64,000 nt of DNA, taken from NCBI RefSeq assembly GCF_050003625.1, contig NC_134400.1:68776126-68840125 (forward strand), given 5' to 3'. The DNA comes from Haematobia irritans. Lineage: Eukaryota > Arthropoda > Insecta > Diptera > Muscidae. Below are positions 48,965 to 59,312 of the stretch, in pieces (position 1 is the stretch's first letter; each line of letters starts with the position of its first letter). The position numbers and the translations under genes were made by a program. The notes under the pieces are model-generated. The model was not told the origin of the DNA and did no database searches. It worked only from the letters and a program-made list of their open reading frames with translations.

Positions 48965-51900
48965 AGTCCATTTAAGAGGATTATTCAATTTTTTTGGGGG
49001 TGGTCATGAATTAAAGTCCTTTTCGCGCTAGGGCGCTTAGTTTAAGAGATATGGGCAAAATAAGTTTTTCATATCAAAATTTAATTTTTTTAGGTTTTGG
49101 GGGTGGTCACGAATTAAAGTCCTTTTTGGCCATAGGACGCGTATATACGAAGATATGGGCAAAATAACTTTTTCATATAAAAATTGAAATTTTTTAGGTT
49201 TTGAGCGGATTATTAAATTTTTTGGGGTGTTACGAATTAAAGTCCTTTTCGCTCTAGGACGCGTATATACGAAGATATGGGCAAAATAAGATTTTCAGAT
49301 AAAAATTTCACTTTTTTTAGGTTTTGGGAGGATTATTCAATTTTTTTGGGGGTGGTCATGAATTAAAGTCCTTTTCGCGCTAGGGCGCTTAGTTTAGTTT
49401 TATATACGAGATATGGGCAAAATAAGTTTTTCATATCAAAATTTAATTTTTTTTAGGTTTTGGGTGGATTTGTTAATTTTTTGGGGGTGGTCACGAATTA
49501 AAGTCCTTTTCGCTCTAGGACGCGTATATACGAAGATATGGGCAAAATAAGTTTTTCAGATAAAAATTTCAATTTTTTTAGGTTTTGGGAGGATTATTCA
49601 TTTTTTTGGGGGTGGTCATGAATTAAAGTCCTTTTCGCGCTAGGGCGTTTAGTTTAGGAGATATGGGCAAAATAAGTTTTTCATATCAAAATGTAAATTG
49701 TTTTAGGGTTTGGGTGGATTTGTCAATTTTTTGGGGATGGTCACGAATTAAAGTCCTTTTCGCCCTAGGAGGTATATTTAAGGAGATATGGGCAAAATAA
49801 CTTTTTCATATAAAAATTGCAATTTTTTTAGGTTTTGAGTGGATTATTAAATTTTTGGGGTGTTACGAATTAAAGTCCTTTTCGCTCTAGGACGCGCATA
49901 TACGAAGATAAGGGCAAAGTAAGATTTTCAGATAAAAATTTCAATTTTTTTAGGTTTTGGGAGGATTATTCAATTTTTTTGGGGGTGGTCATGAATTAAA
50001 GTCCTTTTCGCGCTAGGGCGTTTAGTTTAGAAGATATGGGCAAAATAAGTTTTTCATATCAATTTTTTGGGGGTGGTCACGAATTAAAGTCCTTTTCGCC
50101 CTAGGACGTATATTTAAGGAGATATGGGCAAAATAACTTTTTCATATAAAAATTGCAATTTTTTTAGGTTTTGAGTGGATTATTAAATTTTTTGGGGTGT
50201 TACGAATTAAAGTCCTTTTCGCTCTAGGACGCGTATATACGAAGATATGGGCAAAATATAGGACGCGTATATACGAAAATATGGGCAAAATAAGTTTTTC
50301 AGATAAAAATTTTAATTTTTTTAGGTTTTGGGAGGATTATTCAATTTTTTTTGGGGGTGGTCATGAATTAAAGTCCTTTTCGCGCTAGGGCGCTTAGTTT
50401 AGTTTTATATACGAGATATGAGCAAAATAAGTTTTTCATATCAAAATTTAATTTTTTTTTAGGTTTTGGGTGGATTTGTCAATTTTTTGGGGGTGGTCAC
50501 GAATTAAAGTCCATTTCGCCCTAGGACGCATATTTAAGGAGATATGGGCAAAATAACTTTTTCATATAAAAATTGCAATTTTTTTAGGTTTTGAGTGGAT
50601 TATTAAATTTTTTGGGGTGTTACGAATTAAAGTCCTTTTCGCTCTAGGACGCGTATATACGAAGATATGGGCAAAATAAGTTTTTCAGATAAAAATTTAA
50701 ATTTTTTTAGGTTTTGGGGGTGGTCATGAATTAAAGTCCTTTTCGCGCTAGGGCGCTTAGTTTAGGAGATATGGGCAAAATAAGTTTTTCATATCTAAAT
50801 TTAAATTTTTTTAGGTTTTGGGTGGATTTTTGGGGGTGGTCACGAATTAAAGTCCTTTTTGGCCCTTGGACGCGTATATACGAAGATATGGGCAAAATAT
50901 CTTTTTCATATAAAAATTGCAATTTTTTTAGGTTTTGAGTGGATTATTAAATTTTTTGGGGTGTTACGAATTAAAGTCCTTTTCGCTCTAGGACGCGTAT
51001 ATACGAAGATATGGGCAAAACAAGTTTTTCAGATAAAAATTTCAATTTTGTTAGGTTTTGGGAGGATTATTCAATTTTTGTGGGGGTGGTCATGAATTAA
51101 AGTCCTTTTCGCGCTAGGGCGCTTAGTTTAGGAGATATGGGCAAAATAAGTTTTTCATATCAAAATTTAAATTTTTTTAGGTTTTGGGCGGATTATTAAA
51201 TTTTTTGGGGTGTTACGAATTAAAGTCCATTTCGCCCTAGGACGCATATTTAAGGAGATATGGGCAAAATAACTTTTTCATATAAAAATTGCAATTTTTT
51301 TAGGTTTTGAGTGGATTATTAAATTTTTTGGGGTGTTACGAATTAAAGTCGTTTTCGCTCTAGGACGTGTATATACGAAGATATGGGCAAAATAAGTTTT
51401 TCAGATAAAAATTTCAATTTTGTTAGGTTTTGGGAGGATTATTCGATTTTTGTGGGGGTGGTCATGAATTAAAGTCCTTTTCGCGCTAGGGCGCTTATTT
51501 TAGGAGATATGGGCAAAATAAGTTTTTCAGATAAAAATTTAATTTTTTTAGGTTTTGGGTGGATTGTCAATTTGTTGGGGGTGGTCACGAATTAAAGTCC
51601 TTCTCGCCCTAGGACGTATATTTAAGGAGATATGGGCAAAATAACTTTTTCATATAAAAATTGCAATTTTTTTAGGTTTTGAGCGGATTATTAAATTTTT
51701 TGGGGTGTTACGAATTAAAGTCCTTTTCGCTCTAGGACGTGTATATACGAAGATATGGGCAAAATAAGATTTTCAGATAAAAATTTCAATTTTTGTAGGT
51801 TTTGGGAGGATTATTCAATTTTTTTGGGGGTGGTCATGAATTAAAGTCCTTTTCGCGCTAGGGCGCTTATTTTAGGAGATATGGGCAAAATAAGTTTTTC

Positions 51901-52339
51901 ATATCAAAATTTAAATTTTTTTAGGTTTTGGGTGGATTGTCAATTTGTTGTGGGTGGTCACGAATTAAAGTCCTTTTCGCCCTAGGACGCATATTTAAGG
52001 AGATATGGGCAAAATAACTTTTTCATATAAAAATTGCAATTTTTCAGGTTTTGAGTGGATTATTAAATTTTTTGGGGTGTTACGAATTAAAGTCCTTTTC
52101 GCTCTGGGACGCGTATATACGAAGATATGGGCAAAATAAGTTTTTCAGATAAAAATTTCAATTTTTTTAGGTTTTGGGAGGATTATTCAATTTTTTTGGG
52201 GGTGGTCATGAATTAAAGTCCTTTTCGCGCTAGGGCGCTTAGTTTAGGAGATATGGGCAAAATAAGTTTTTCATATCAAAATTCAAATTTTTTTTAGGTT
52301 TTGGGTGGATTTGTCAATTTTTTGGGTGTGGTCACGAAT
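48965..52339 (+). repeat. Satellite array block 6
   Basis: Second copy of the duplicated satellite, then units up to the Tc1-like insertion. Includes an A-to-B hybrid at about 51185 (GGTTTTGGGCGGATTATT) and A units with GGATTGTCAATTTGTTG at 51560 and 51935. No gene. Confidence 0.93.
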
Positions 52340-52341
52340 TA
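52340..52341. repeat. TA target duplication, left (Tc1-like)
   Basis: TA from GAATTAAAGTCC of the satellite; repeated at 60459-60460. TA is the obligatory target of the superfamily. Confidence 0.88.
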
Positions 52342-52370
52342 AAGGGTGATACGGTCAAAATTTGGTCAAT
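52342..52370 (+). repeat. Terminal inverted repeat, left (Tc1-like)
   Basis: Starts AAGGGTGATACGGTCAAAA and runs through TTTGGTCAAT. Exact reverse complement of 60430-60458. A transposase binding site would lie here by analogy with the family. Confidence 0.92.
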
Positions 52371-52457
52371 ATAAACTTGAGGTATTTCTTTCAATTTTGC
52401 ATTTAAAACCCCTAAACACCCCTCATTTTGAAGGTGGGTGTGTGTAGAATGTTGCTC
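52371..52457 (+). other. Tc1-like element, left subterminal non-coding part
   Basis: Short 5' untranslated part of the DNA transposon up to the LTR insertion. On the other side of the LTR element, CTATTTTGATTTTGGAATTC leads to the transposase ATG 33 bp further on, so the LTR element sits just upstream of the coding region. Confidence 0.8.
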
Positions 52458-52461
52458 CTAT
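52458..52461. repeat. CTAT target duplication, left (LTR element)
   Basis: GCTC-CTAT then TGAAATG. Repeated after the other LTR at 59276-59279. Confidence 0.9.
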
Positions 52462-52881
52462 TGAAATGTTTGTCTTTTTTTTTAGTGTTGTTGTGGATTT
52501 GTGAAGTTTTATATGTAGTTTTGGTATGCCTGCCTAGTTGGTTTGCCGGCGCTTAAAAACGCCACGGGCAGGAAAATAGTTTTTATATTTCCTTTGCAGG
52601 CACAACTAGGTGCCACAGCAAAAATAATTTTTATAATTGAAAATGCCGGTTTAGGCTTTCAAAACTGAATGATGTACTTTACTGAAAATTGTTCATCTTT
52701 TATACTTAAATAACGGTATTTATAATTTTTAATTCTTTTTTCAACATTATCCTTAAAAATAAACAACAATCCTTTAACATAACATATGATCTAAACTTAT
52801 AACTAAACAGCTAATAAAAAATACAATTATTCTCAAACTACTTAACAGCTGATTCATACATATAATACCGTTTACACTACA
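52462..52881 (-). repeat. 3' LTR of the LTR retrotransposon
   Basis: 420 bp, plus-strand ends TGAAATG and CACTACA, so TG...CA. Differs from the other LTR (418 bp) by a 9-T versus 7-T run near its end, GATGTAC/GATTTAC, TTACTGAA/TTATTGAA, CTTTAAC/CTTAAAC and AGCTAAT/AGCTGAT. Confidence 0.93.
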
Positions 52882-52892
52882 CCCTCACCCTA
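52882..52892 (-). promoter_or_regulatory. Polypurine tract before the 3' LTR
   Basis: Minus strand TAGGGTGAGGG ends exactly at the first base of the 3' LTR (TGTAGTG). Position and purine content fit the plus-strand DNA primer. Confidence 0.75.
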
Positions 52893-53048
52893 TACAAAAA
52901 ATAATTTTTGAATATTCATATGAAAAAATTATTTTTACAAATATTAAATTATTAAATTCAGTTACATTTTAATTCTTTGTTATAAAAAAAATTTCATTTG
53001 TTTTATCATCATAATGAAAAATTTCTTTAAAGAATACATAATATATAA
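52893..53048 (-). other. Short non-coding stretch between pol and polypurine tract
   Basis: About 155 bp of AT-rich DNA after the pol stop codon. There is no room for an env-like gene, and nothing else is seen. Confidence 0.7.
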
Positions 53049-56000
53049 TTAGGTTGAATTCATTGTTAAATAATTCCATGGTTTTAACATATTATTATGG
53101 AACTTCTTTATTTTTCCATCGACATTTATAAAACTATTTACGCCCTCTCTATTTACAATTTCATATGGGCCTAGATACGGTGATTGATTCTTTTTTCTAT
53201 TCATCTGGCGTAAAAGTACAAAATCGCCTTCTTTCAAAATAAGTGGATTAGAAGTTTGGTTACTATGAACTCTCTTTATTTTTGATTTCTCTAAATACTC
53301 TTTTGACTTAGCAAGAGAATATTTAAGTCTTTGTTTCAATTCATTGGCGTAATCATCCATATTATAACATTTATTAGCTTTTCTTATCTCATCGTTCGGT
53401 AAATAAGGTAACCTACCAAAAACTAGCTCATATGGTGAATAATTAGTATCAACATGAGGTGTTGTATTATAGGCAAACGTAAAATATGGTATCCAAGAGT
53501 CCCATTCATCATCTTTGGTGAAATTTAATAAAAATTCGTTAAGAACTCTATGATTTCGCTCTATTGAACCCAATGTCTCGTGGTGGTATGGGGCACTAAA
53601 TATTTGCTTTATATCCAATAAACGACATACTTCCGCCATCAGCTGATTCGTAAACTCTGTACCCTTATCTGACTTTAGAACTTTAAAATTCCCATAAATT
53701 AAAATGAATTTCTCTACGAGAGTTTTCGCAACAGTTTTCGCGTCTTTTGTCTCCATTGGATATGCTACAACATACTTTGTTAATTCACACTGTATAGTTA
53801 AAATATACCTGTTATTATTAGAAACCCTTAATGGACCTACCGTATCTATTGATATAGTTTCGAAACTTGTTCCAGGTGTATCTGTCATCGTAATTGTTTC
53901 TTTTGTGTGTCTAGTCTGTTTGTTCAATTTACATTGTGGGCAACTTAAGACATATCTCTTGACCATTTTTGACATATTCTTCCATATGTAACGTTGCTTT
54001 AATTTCAGTAATGTTTTGCGGACTCCTAAATGTCCTCCGTGTGGTGAGTCGTGGTATTCTGCTATTATTTTCAATTGTGTATGCGTGCAATTTATTCTTT
54101 TCGGTTCTTCGTATAATATAATTTGCAAATTTACTTTATTCTTTTGTATTAATTTATTCATAATTGTTTTGAATTCTTCCATGGCCATGGATTTGAACAA
54201 TTCATCATTTTTGCTCATTGCTAATTCTTTTATTCGTTGCTGTTGCATCTTCAATATAAGTTTCTCCAAAGTCACCTTAGTGTTCGATGGATTATCGCTG
54301 TATATGACAGATACACTGCTATTATTTATCTCAAATACTGTTTTCTTTCTCTGCATATCCGGTATAAACTCGAGTTTTCTCATATTTCGTATATAAGTGG
54401 GTGATGTGCATTCCCAAATTAAAAGTTGATCAGGCTTCGAAATTGGTACTTCATCACTATGGGTGTCATCGTTATGTTTTTGTGCATGTAATTCTTTTTG
54501 CATGCTTCTAGTAATGGCTAGGACTTGAGCGTCTCGCTCGATTGAAGTGGGAATCATCGCTTTTAAAGTTTCGCTATTTATGTTTATTCTTGACAAAGCG
54601 TCAGCATTCGTGTTCATCTTCCCTTTTTTGTACACTATTTCAAAATCATAGTCACATAAATCCATTCGAATACGTGTCATCTTAGAAGATGGATTTTTAT
54701 GTGAGAATAATGAAACAAGTGGTCTGTGGTCAGTCACAACTATAAATTTTCTGCCATAAAGGTAGGGTCTAAAAAAGTTGATTCCCCAATGAATGGCAAG
54801 GAGTTCCTTTTCTTATACTGGTTTATTTAAATCATGTTTTGATAGAGTAGCGCTGGCGTACGAAATTGGTAAATCGCTGCCAATTACTCCTTGAGACAGA
54901 ACTGCTCCTAAAGCATAATTAGATGCGTATGTCGTCAAAATAAAAGTTTGTGAAAAATCCGGGTATTGTAGTACAGGAGGTTTAAGTAAGCTTGTCTTTA
55001 AAGTTTAAAAGGCACTTTGGCACTGTAAATTCCATTCGAATTTCTGATTCTTTTTCAGAAGCATATTCAAGCATTTTGCTTTATCGGCAAAGTTCGGTAT
55101 AAAGCGCCTATAATAATTACAAAAGGCTACAAATCGTCTGACTTCATCAGCGTTATTTGGTACTGGATATCGTCTTATTACTTGATCTTTGGCTGGATCA
55201 GTCTTCACTCCTTTATCCGTTATGAGATGTCCCAAATAGACTACCTCCGGCTTCAAAAAACTGCATTTGTTTGCATTTAATTTAAGGTTGAATTTTCTCA
55301 ATCTTCGAAATACATCTCGCAAATTTTCGTTGTGATGTTGGAGACTACATCCAAAAACGATGATGTCATCCACGTAAAGAAAAGCGGATGCATCTAAACC
55401 ACTTAAAGCAACTGTTAACATTCTTTGAAAACTATTTGATGAAATTTTCAAACCAAATGGTAAACGTTTGAATTGATAATGTCCATTTCCAGTTGAAAAA
55501 GCTGTGAGTGGACGCGATTCGCTGTGAAGATTTATTTGGTGGAACGAGCTTGTCATATCAAGTGTTGAGAAATACTTAGCTCTTCCAAGTCTGTCTAAAA
55601 CGTCTTCAATCCGGGTTAGTGGAAACTTATCATTTACTATTCTGTCGTTGAGTTTCCTAAAGTCAACAACCAAACGCCATTTCTTTTGCCCATCTGTGGA
55701 TTTCTTTGGTACAACCAATAATGGTGAATTGTAAGGACTGACAGAATCTTCAATTATGTCGTCTTCCAAAAGTTGTGCAACCTGTTTCTTAATTTCTCCC
55801 ATTTGTGTCTGTGGGAGTCTGTAGTTTTTTATGTAAACTGGAATGGAATCTGAAGTTTCAATGCGTTGAGTATAAAAATTGTTTACGGTAAGCCTCTCTC
55901 CAGGTAAATGGAAAATATCTTGAAATTCTGCAAAGATATCTATTATCGACTCTTTAGCTTCTGGATCACTTGTACCAATATCCAAGGATTCCAATAAAGT

Positions 56001-56771
56001 GTTCAACCTAGTGGTGTTTTTCTCGCATTGATCAGTGGTTGTATGGCAGACGTGATAATCTCTTAAAGGATTCACTTCACAATCAATATTATCAATAGTT
56101 ACATCTTTGTCAGTGGAGTTCAGCAGTTTAACATGAACAACCCCGTGTGCTGGTATAATGCAATTAGCTAGATAAACTCCTTCTGCTAATTCTTTGTTGA
56201 GTACAATACTTTCTTCTTCAACTTTAATGTTTAGCGGCAAAATGATTTCTGATCTTGATGGTATGGTTATACAGCGGTGAGTCACTGGTCTGTAGTTCAT
56301 GGGTAACACTACATCTCTGTCATTAACGTTGAATGCAATTGTGTACGTTTCAAAATCGATTCTGCATAAATATTCTGATAAAATATCTCTTCCTATTATT
56401 CCATCAGTAGGAATAGGAAAATCGCCTTGAACAACATAGAAATTGAGCACGATGGCATCGTCCTCCATTTCCAAACGTAAACTTGATGTACCAATACATA
56501 GAATTGCCTCTCTGGTTATTCCAGTTAATCTTGCTGTGTCTCGTGTATTTATCCTCATAAAATCTTGAACTTTACATACAGAAATATCCGCACCAGTATC
56601 TATCATGAATGTTAACACTTTACTTGAGCATTTTAGTGTTACAAAAGCATTTGTTTTCAATTCGATGTTGAATATTCTTAACTTTGGGCCTCTTGGATGA
56701 CATCCTGCGTCATCCGGCCATTGGAGTTTTCCTGTCCACACGTACAAGGAAAAGCTCGATAGGTTCTTCCA
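53049..56771 (-). pseudogene. pol: pol of the LTR retrotransposon: PR-RT-RNase H-integrase, broken
   Basis: Polyprotein in the -1 frame to gag, open from 56771 (a TAG lies at 56772-56774). Counting from the TTG at 56747: aspartic protease FMIDTGADISV (DTG at 50-52) with flap-side GIIGRDIL; reverse transcriptase LVVDFRKLN (359), STLDMTSSFHQ (397) and FLYVDDIIVFG (YVDD 458-461). RNase H is damaged: TAA at 55005-55007, TAA at 54813-54815, and at 54927-54929 TYAS in place of the catalytic TDAS. The remainder is open from 54737: TDHRPL, MNTNADALSR, then integrase with an H-x3-H and CPQC zinc site and the acids SIDTVGP, LKSDKGTEF and GSIERNH (35 residues between the last two), ending with a GPY-like module (YLGPYEIV) and no chromodomain. 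Both stops are in the same frame. Confidence 0.92.
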
Positions 56772-57940
56772 CTACTGTTCGTATATGTGCGGCCTCTGCC
56801 ACCAAAATTGCGACTTCCAACATTATTATTATTACTGTTATTGCCATTTCCATTAGCATATGTGGTATAATTATTATGAATTTGCCGATTAATATGGCGA
56901 GAGATTCCTCTTTGATGTATGCTCACATTGTGTCTGTTACCACTGTGGTAATCGTTAGTGTCATTGCGTCTATTATTGTAAGTGTAATGTGTGTTATCGT
57001 ACCTGTTGTTTCGGTTACCGTATCTCGTGTTGTTTGTATTATTTTCCTCGTATCTATTCCTGTGGTAGGTATGACCTCCACTAGACCTATGAACCGGAAA
57101 AACTTGTCTCGTCTCCATGCCTAAGCTTTTCTCAGCTGTCAAACACCTTTGAGTAGCCTCAGCTAGTGAAGACGGCATGTTGGCCAATAATATTGGTTTA
57201 AATTCAGAATTTACACCCTTCATAAAAACATTTAACGCCATATTTTCATTTGCCTTTTAAATGGCATCCTTAGTGTCCTGAGTCGGATTTGTTAAATTTC
57301 CTATTTCAAACCTGCTGAGCTCATCACAAAGTTCCGAAGTTTTCTCCCTAAATGATGTCATGCTAGAATTGCCCTGTTTCGTATTTCCTAACTCTGTTAA
57401 AATTTGTTGTATTGACCTAGGATTAGGGTAAGCGTCTTCTAATGCTTTTTTCAAAGCCGCGAACGTTGTCGGTCTATTGGTTCGGCCTAAAGTGCTCCTT
57501 ACTTGAGCCGTAAGTTTGAAATTGTAGACGTACTTAACGAATATTTCCTTATCCTCATTTCTTAACAGGTCATGCAGTAACTCTGACTGCGCTATAAAAT
57601 CTTCCAAGTTGTTAAATGAGCCCTTGAATATTTGTAGGTTTTTACCCACCATAGAAATATCGAATTGAGCCATAGTTGGTAAATTTCTTATTTCCTTTAT
57701 TTCTTTTGTTTTCACTTGTTCAAGTAGTAGCCAAACCTCCTCTTTCAACTCAAAAAATTCTACTTTTAATTCGGATAATTCCTTGCAATCGAAATCAGTA
57801 CCATCCACCGTATCTTGTAAAACGTTTATTCTTCTTAATTTAGATTCTTTATAATCTATAGAAAATACTGTATTTTTACTTTTCTTTAAATTCGACTTCA
57901 ATGATTCTAATTCTTTTATATATTCTTTTAACTTTTCCAT
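56678..57940 (-). pseudogene. gag: gag of the LTR retrotransposon, one in-frame stop
   Basis: Structural protein that would assemble the particle and bind the RNA. I take the ATG at 57938-57940 as start (MEKLKEYIKELESLK); the frame is open 14 codons further up but only to a TTG. The first part is a long charged helix (LKEYIKELESLKSNLKKSK), followed by a capsid-like region (LQIFKGSFNNLEDFIAQSE, then LLHDLLRNEDKEIF). The C-terminal part is rich in Asn, Arg, Gly and Tyr and has no CCHC zinc knuckle; such basic tails can bind RNA. A TAA at 57257-57259 interrupts it (about 228 codons from the ATG) and the frame continues unchanged to TAA 56678-56680. The end overlaps pol by 94 nt, with pol in the -1 frame. 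Confidence 0.85.
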
Positions 57941-58078
57941 TAATTCGTTTTTTTCAATACCTTTTTTTTTGTTACTATACAAATGTTCTTATCATATTAT
58001 TTCTATTATATTGTACACTTTTCTTTTTCTACTATTTAACTTCCTTTAAAATCTTAGAAATTCAAACATATATAATTC

Positions 58079-58213
58079 CAGTGTGAACATTAAAATGTGA
58101 ATGCAAGATTTTATGTGTGAACGCAAATTTATATTCAAGTGTGAATGCAAAACTCAAGTGTGAACGCAAAATTTTACAATGTGAACGACAAACTTTAAGT
58201 GTGAACAGCAAAT
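58079..58213 (-). repeat. Leader array of TGTGAACGCAAA-like motifs (seven copies)
   Basis: On the plus strand, GTGTGAACAT (58081), ATGTGAATGCAAG (58095), TGTGTGAACGCAAAT (58115), AAGTGTGAATGCAAAA (58138), AAGTGTGAACGCAAAA (58156), AATGTGAACGACAAAC (58179) and AAGTGTGAACAGCAAAT (58198). On the element's own strand the core is TTGC(A/G)TTCACA(CTT). Spacing is irregular (14-24 bp). It lies between the 5' LTR and gag, where the gypsy element of Drosophila carries its repeated Su(Hw) insulator sites. The motif resembles a Su(Hw)-type site only loosely. A repeated binding site for a host zinc-finger protein is inferred. Confidence 0.75.
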
Positions 58214-58513
58214 ATTTTACAACCCTATTCAGTGTAAACCCTCTTTTACGTTATAATCGATTATTTAGTATTCGATAATCGATTACCATTCATAATATTT
58301 GACGTTTTACTTTTACATTCGTGTTTTGGTTACGATCATTTTTACATTCGCGTGTGCTTTTGCAAATATTTCTTCTAATTTTATAATAAAAATCTTTCAA
58401 TATCATAGTTTTAAGAATAACAATAATGAATTCAATTCATTGTGATTTATATACATTTTTTCAATAAATAAATGAATATGATATATGTACAAAATGTGTA
58501 TCAGTGTTGTGTT
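58214..58513 (-). other. Leader region of the LTR element, non-coding
   Basis: AT-rich leader between the small ORF and the motif array. It holds two copies of the palindrome TAATCGATTA (58254-58263 and 58276-58285) 22 bp apart, that is, two helical turns, with CGATA between them. Nothing else is recognised. Confidence 0.65.
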
Positions 58514-58858
58514 TTATGGTGTTGATTGTTTCATTGTTGGTTTTTTCTTTGGCATCTGTGTCTCAAGCTCATCAATTCTTTGCCAAATTTCGCATGAACG
58601 CTGCCAAGACGGTGGTGGATCAGAATTTACCAATTCTTTCAATGCAGCCAACTCTCGTCGCAACCGCACAATTCTTCCACCTCTTCTGTGTTTGGGTTTT
58701 GCCGTTGGTGGAACCCGGGTCAGTTTTTCTTCCAGCAAACGTTGCTGCCTTTTCAAATAGTCTTCAACTGTAAGCTTTTTGGGACCCACGTTCAGCGCAG
58801 CTGGAACGATACCCTCGATTGGTATTTTTTTCTGGTCCGTGTTGGGCAGGATCGCCAT
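58514..58858 (-). CDS. Small leader ORF (114 aa) starting in the primer-binding site
   Basis: An open frame of 114 codons in the leader. Its ATG uses the last base of the 5' LTR plus the first bases of the primer-binding site, so the first residues MAILP are encoded by the primer site. The protein is charged, with a basic stretch (AKPKHRRGGRIVRLRREL) and a heptad-like helical part (RELAALKELVN, then WQRIDELETQMPKKK), so a coiled coil or nucleic-acid contact is possible. It has no stop codons, unlike gag and pol. I do not recognise a named family. It may be a real extra gene of the element or a captured host fragment; chance is possible because the leader is otherwise free. Confidence 0.5.
   Translation of the reverse strand: MAILPNTDQKKIPIEGIVPAALNVGPKKLTVEDYLKRQQRLLEEKLTRVPPTAKPKHRRGGRIVRLRRELAALKELVNSDPPPSWQRSCEIWQRIDELETQMPKKKPTMKQSTP
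58843..58857 (-). promoter_or_regulatory. Primer-binding site complementary to tRNA-Arg
   Basis: Directly after the 5' LTR the minus strand reads TGGCGATCCTGCC, the complement of a tRNA 3' end ...GGCAGGATCG plus CCA. From memory of metazoan tRNA-Arg(ACG), whose 3' end is CTGGCAGGATCG, this is a 13 nt match. It primes minus-strand DNA synthesis. tRNA-Arg priming is known for mdg1 and 412. Confidence 0.82.
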
Positions 58859-59275
58859 GAAATGTTTGTCTTTTTTTAGTGTTGTTGTGGATTTGTGAAG
58901 TTTTATATGTAGTTTTGGTATGCCTGCCTAGTTGGTTTGCCGGCGCTTAAAAACGCCACGGGCAGGAAAATAGTTTTTATATTTCCTTTGCAGGCACAAC
59001 TAGGTGCCACAGCAAAAATAATTTTTATAATTGAAAATGCCGGTTTAGGCTTTCAAAACTGAATGATTTACTTTATTGAAAATTGTTCATCTTTTATACT
59101 TAAATAACGGTATTTATAATTTTTAATTCTTTTTTCAACATTATCCTTAAAAATAAACAACAATCCTTAAACATAACATATGATCTAAACTTATAACTAA
59201 ACAGCTGATAAAAAATACAATTATTCTCAAACTACTTAACAGCTGATTCATACATATAATACCGTTTACACTACA
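58858..59275 (-). repeat. 5' LTR of the LTR retrotransposon
   Basis: 418 bp. It lies upstream of gag in the minus-strand reading direction, so it would carry the promoter. On the minus strand there are two CAGCTG E-box-like sites near the start (about 59213 and 59240) and a TATAAATA box candidate at about 59111-59118. These are motif matches only. Confidence 0.92.
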
Positions 59276-59279
59276 CTAT
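59276..59279. repeat. CTAT target duplication, right (LTR element)
   Basis: Follows ...ACACTACA; the Tc1-like sequence resumes as CTATTTTGATTTTGG. Confidence 0.9.
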
Positions 59280-59312
59280 TTTGATTTTGGAATTCACTCT
59301 TCAGTTGTCAAA

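Larger units (their letters stand above)
42903..51085 (+). repeat. ~4.5 kb segmental tandem duplication (two copies)
   Basis: The interval from about 42903 to 47418 is repeated from about 47419 with an offset of 4516-4517 bp. Each copy contains satellite, the AT-rich segment and the hammerhead-like sequence. Matching landmarks include the join TAAGTCCATTTAAGAGG (44445 and 48962), AATATAGGACGCGTATATACG (about 45738 and 50255) and TCTAAATTTAAATTTTTTT (46277 and 50794). The second copy lacks about 845 bp relative to the first: near 50880-50890 it jumps to the equivalent of 47220, then matches to about 47425. Ends are approximate. Confidence 0.88.
52462..59275 (-). mobile_element. LTR retrotransposon (Metaviridae/Gypsy type, mdg1/412-like), nested in the Tc1-like element
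   Basis: A 6814 bp element on the minus strand, flanked by CTAT (52458-52461 and 59276-59279). It has two LTRs (TGTAG...TTTCA on the minus strand), a tRNA-Arg primer site, a leader with a small ORF and a motif array, gag, pol in the order protease, reverse transcriptase, RNase H, integrase (the Gypsy order), no env-like ORF and a purine tract before the 3' LTR. The 4 bp duplication, tRNA-Arg priming and lack of env fit the mdg1/412 lineage. The LTRs differ by four substitutions and a 2 nt T-run difference in ~418 bp, about 1%, so insertion was recent. Gag and pol carry nonsense codons, so this copy is defective. Confidence 0.93.

Noticed and set aside
52882..53048. A possible env gene downstream of pol
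   Set aside because: Only about 155 bp separate the pol stop from the purine tract and no frame of useful length is present.
53704..54396. Plus-strand open frames opposite pol
   Set aside because: They lie antisense to the recognised integrase and RNase H coding sequence and match no known domain.
56684..57124. Plus-strand Ile/Val-rich frame resembling a membrane protein
   Set aside because: It is the complement of the Asn/Arg/Tyr-rich gag tail; the hydrophobic look is a codon artefact.
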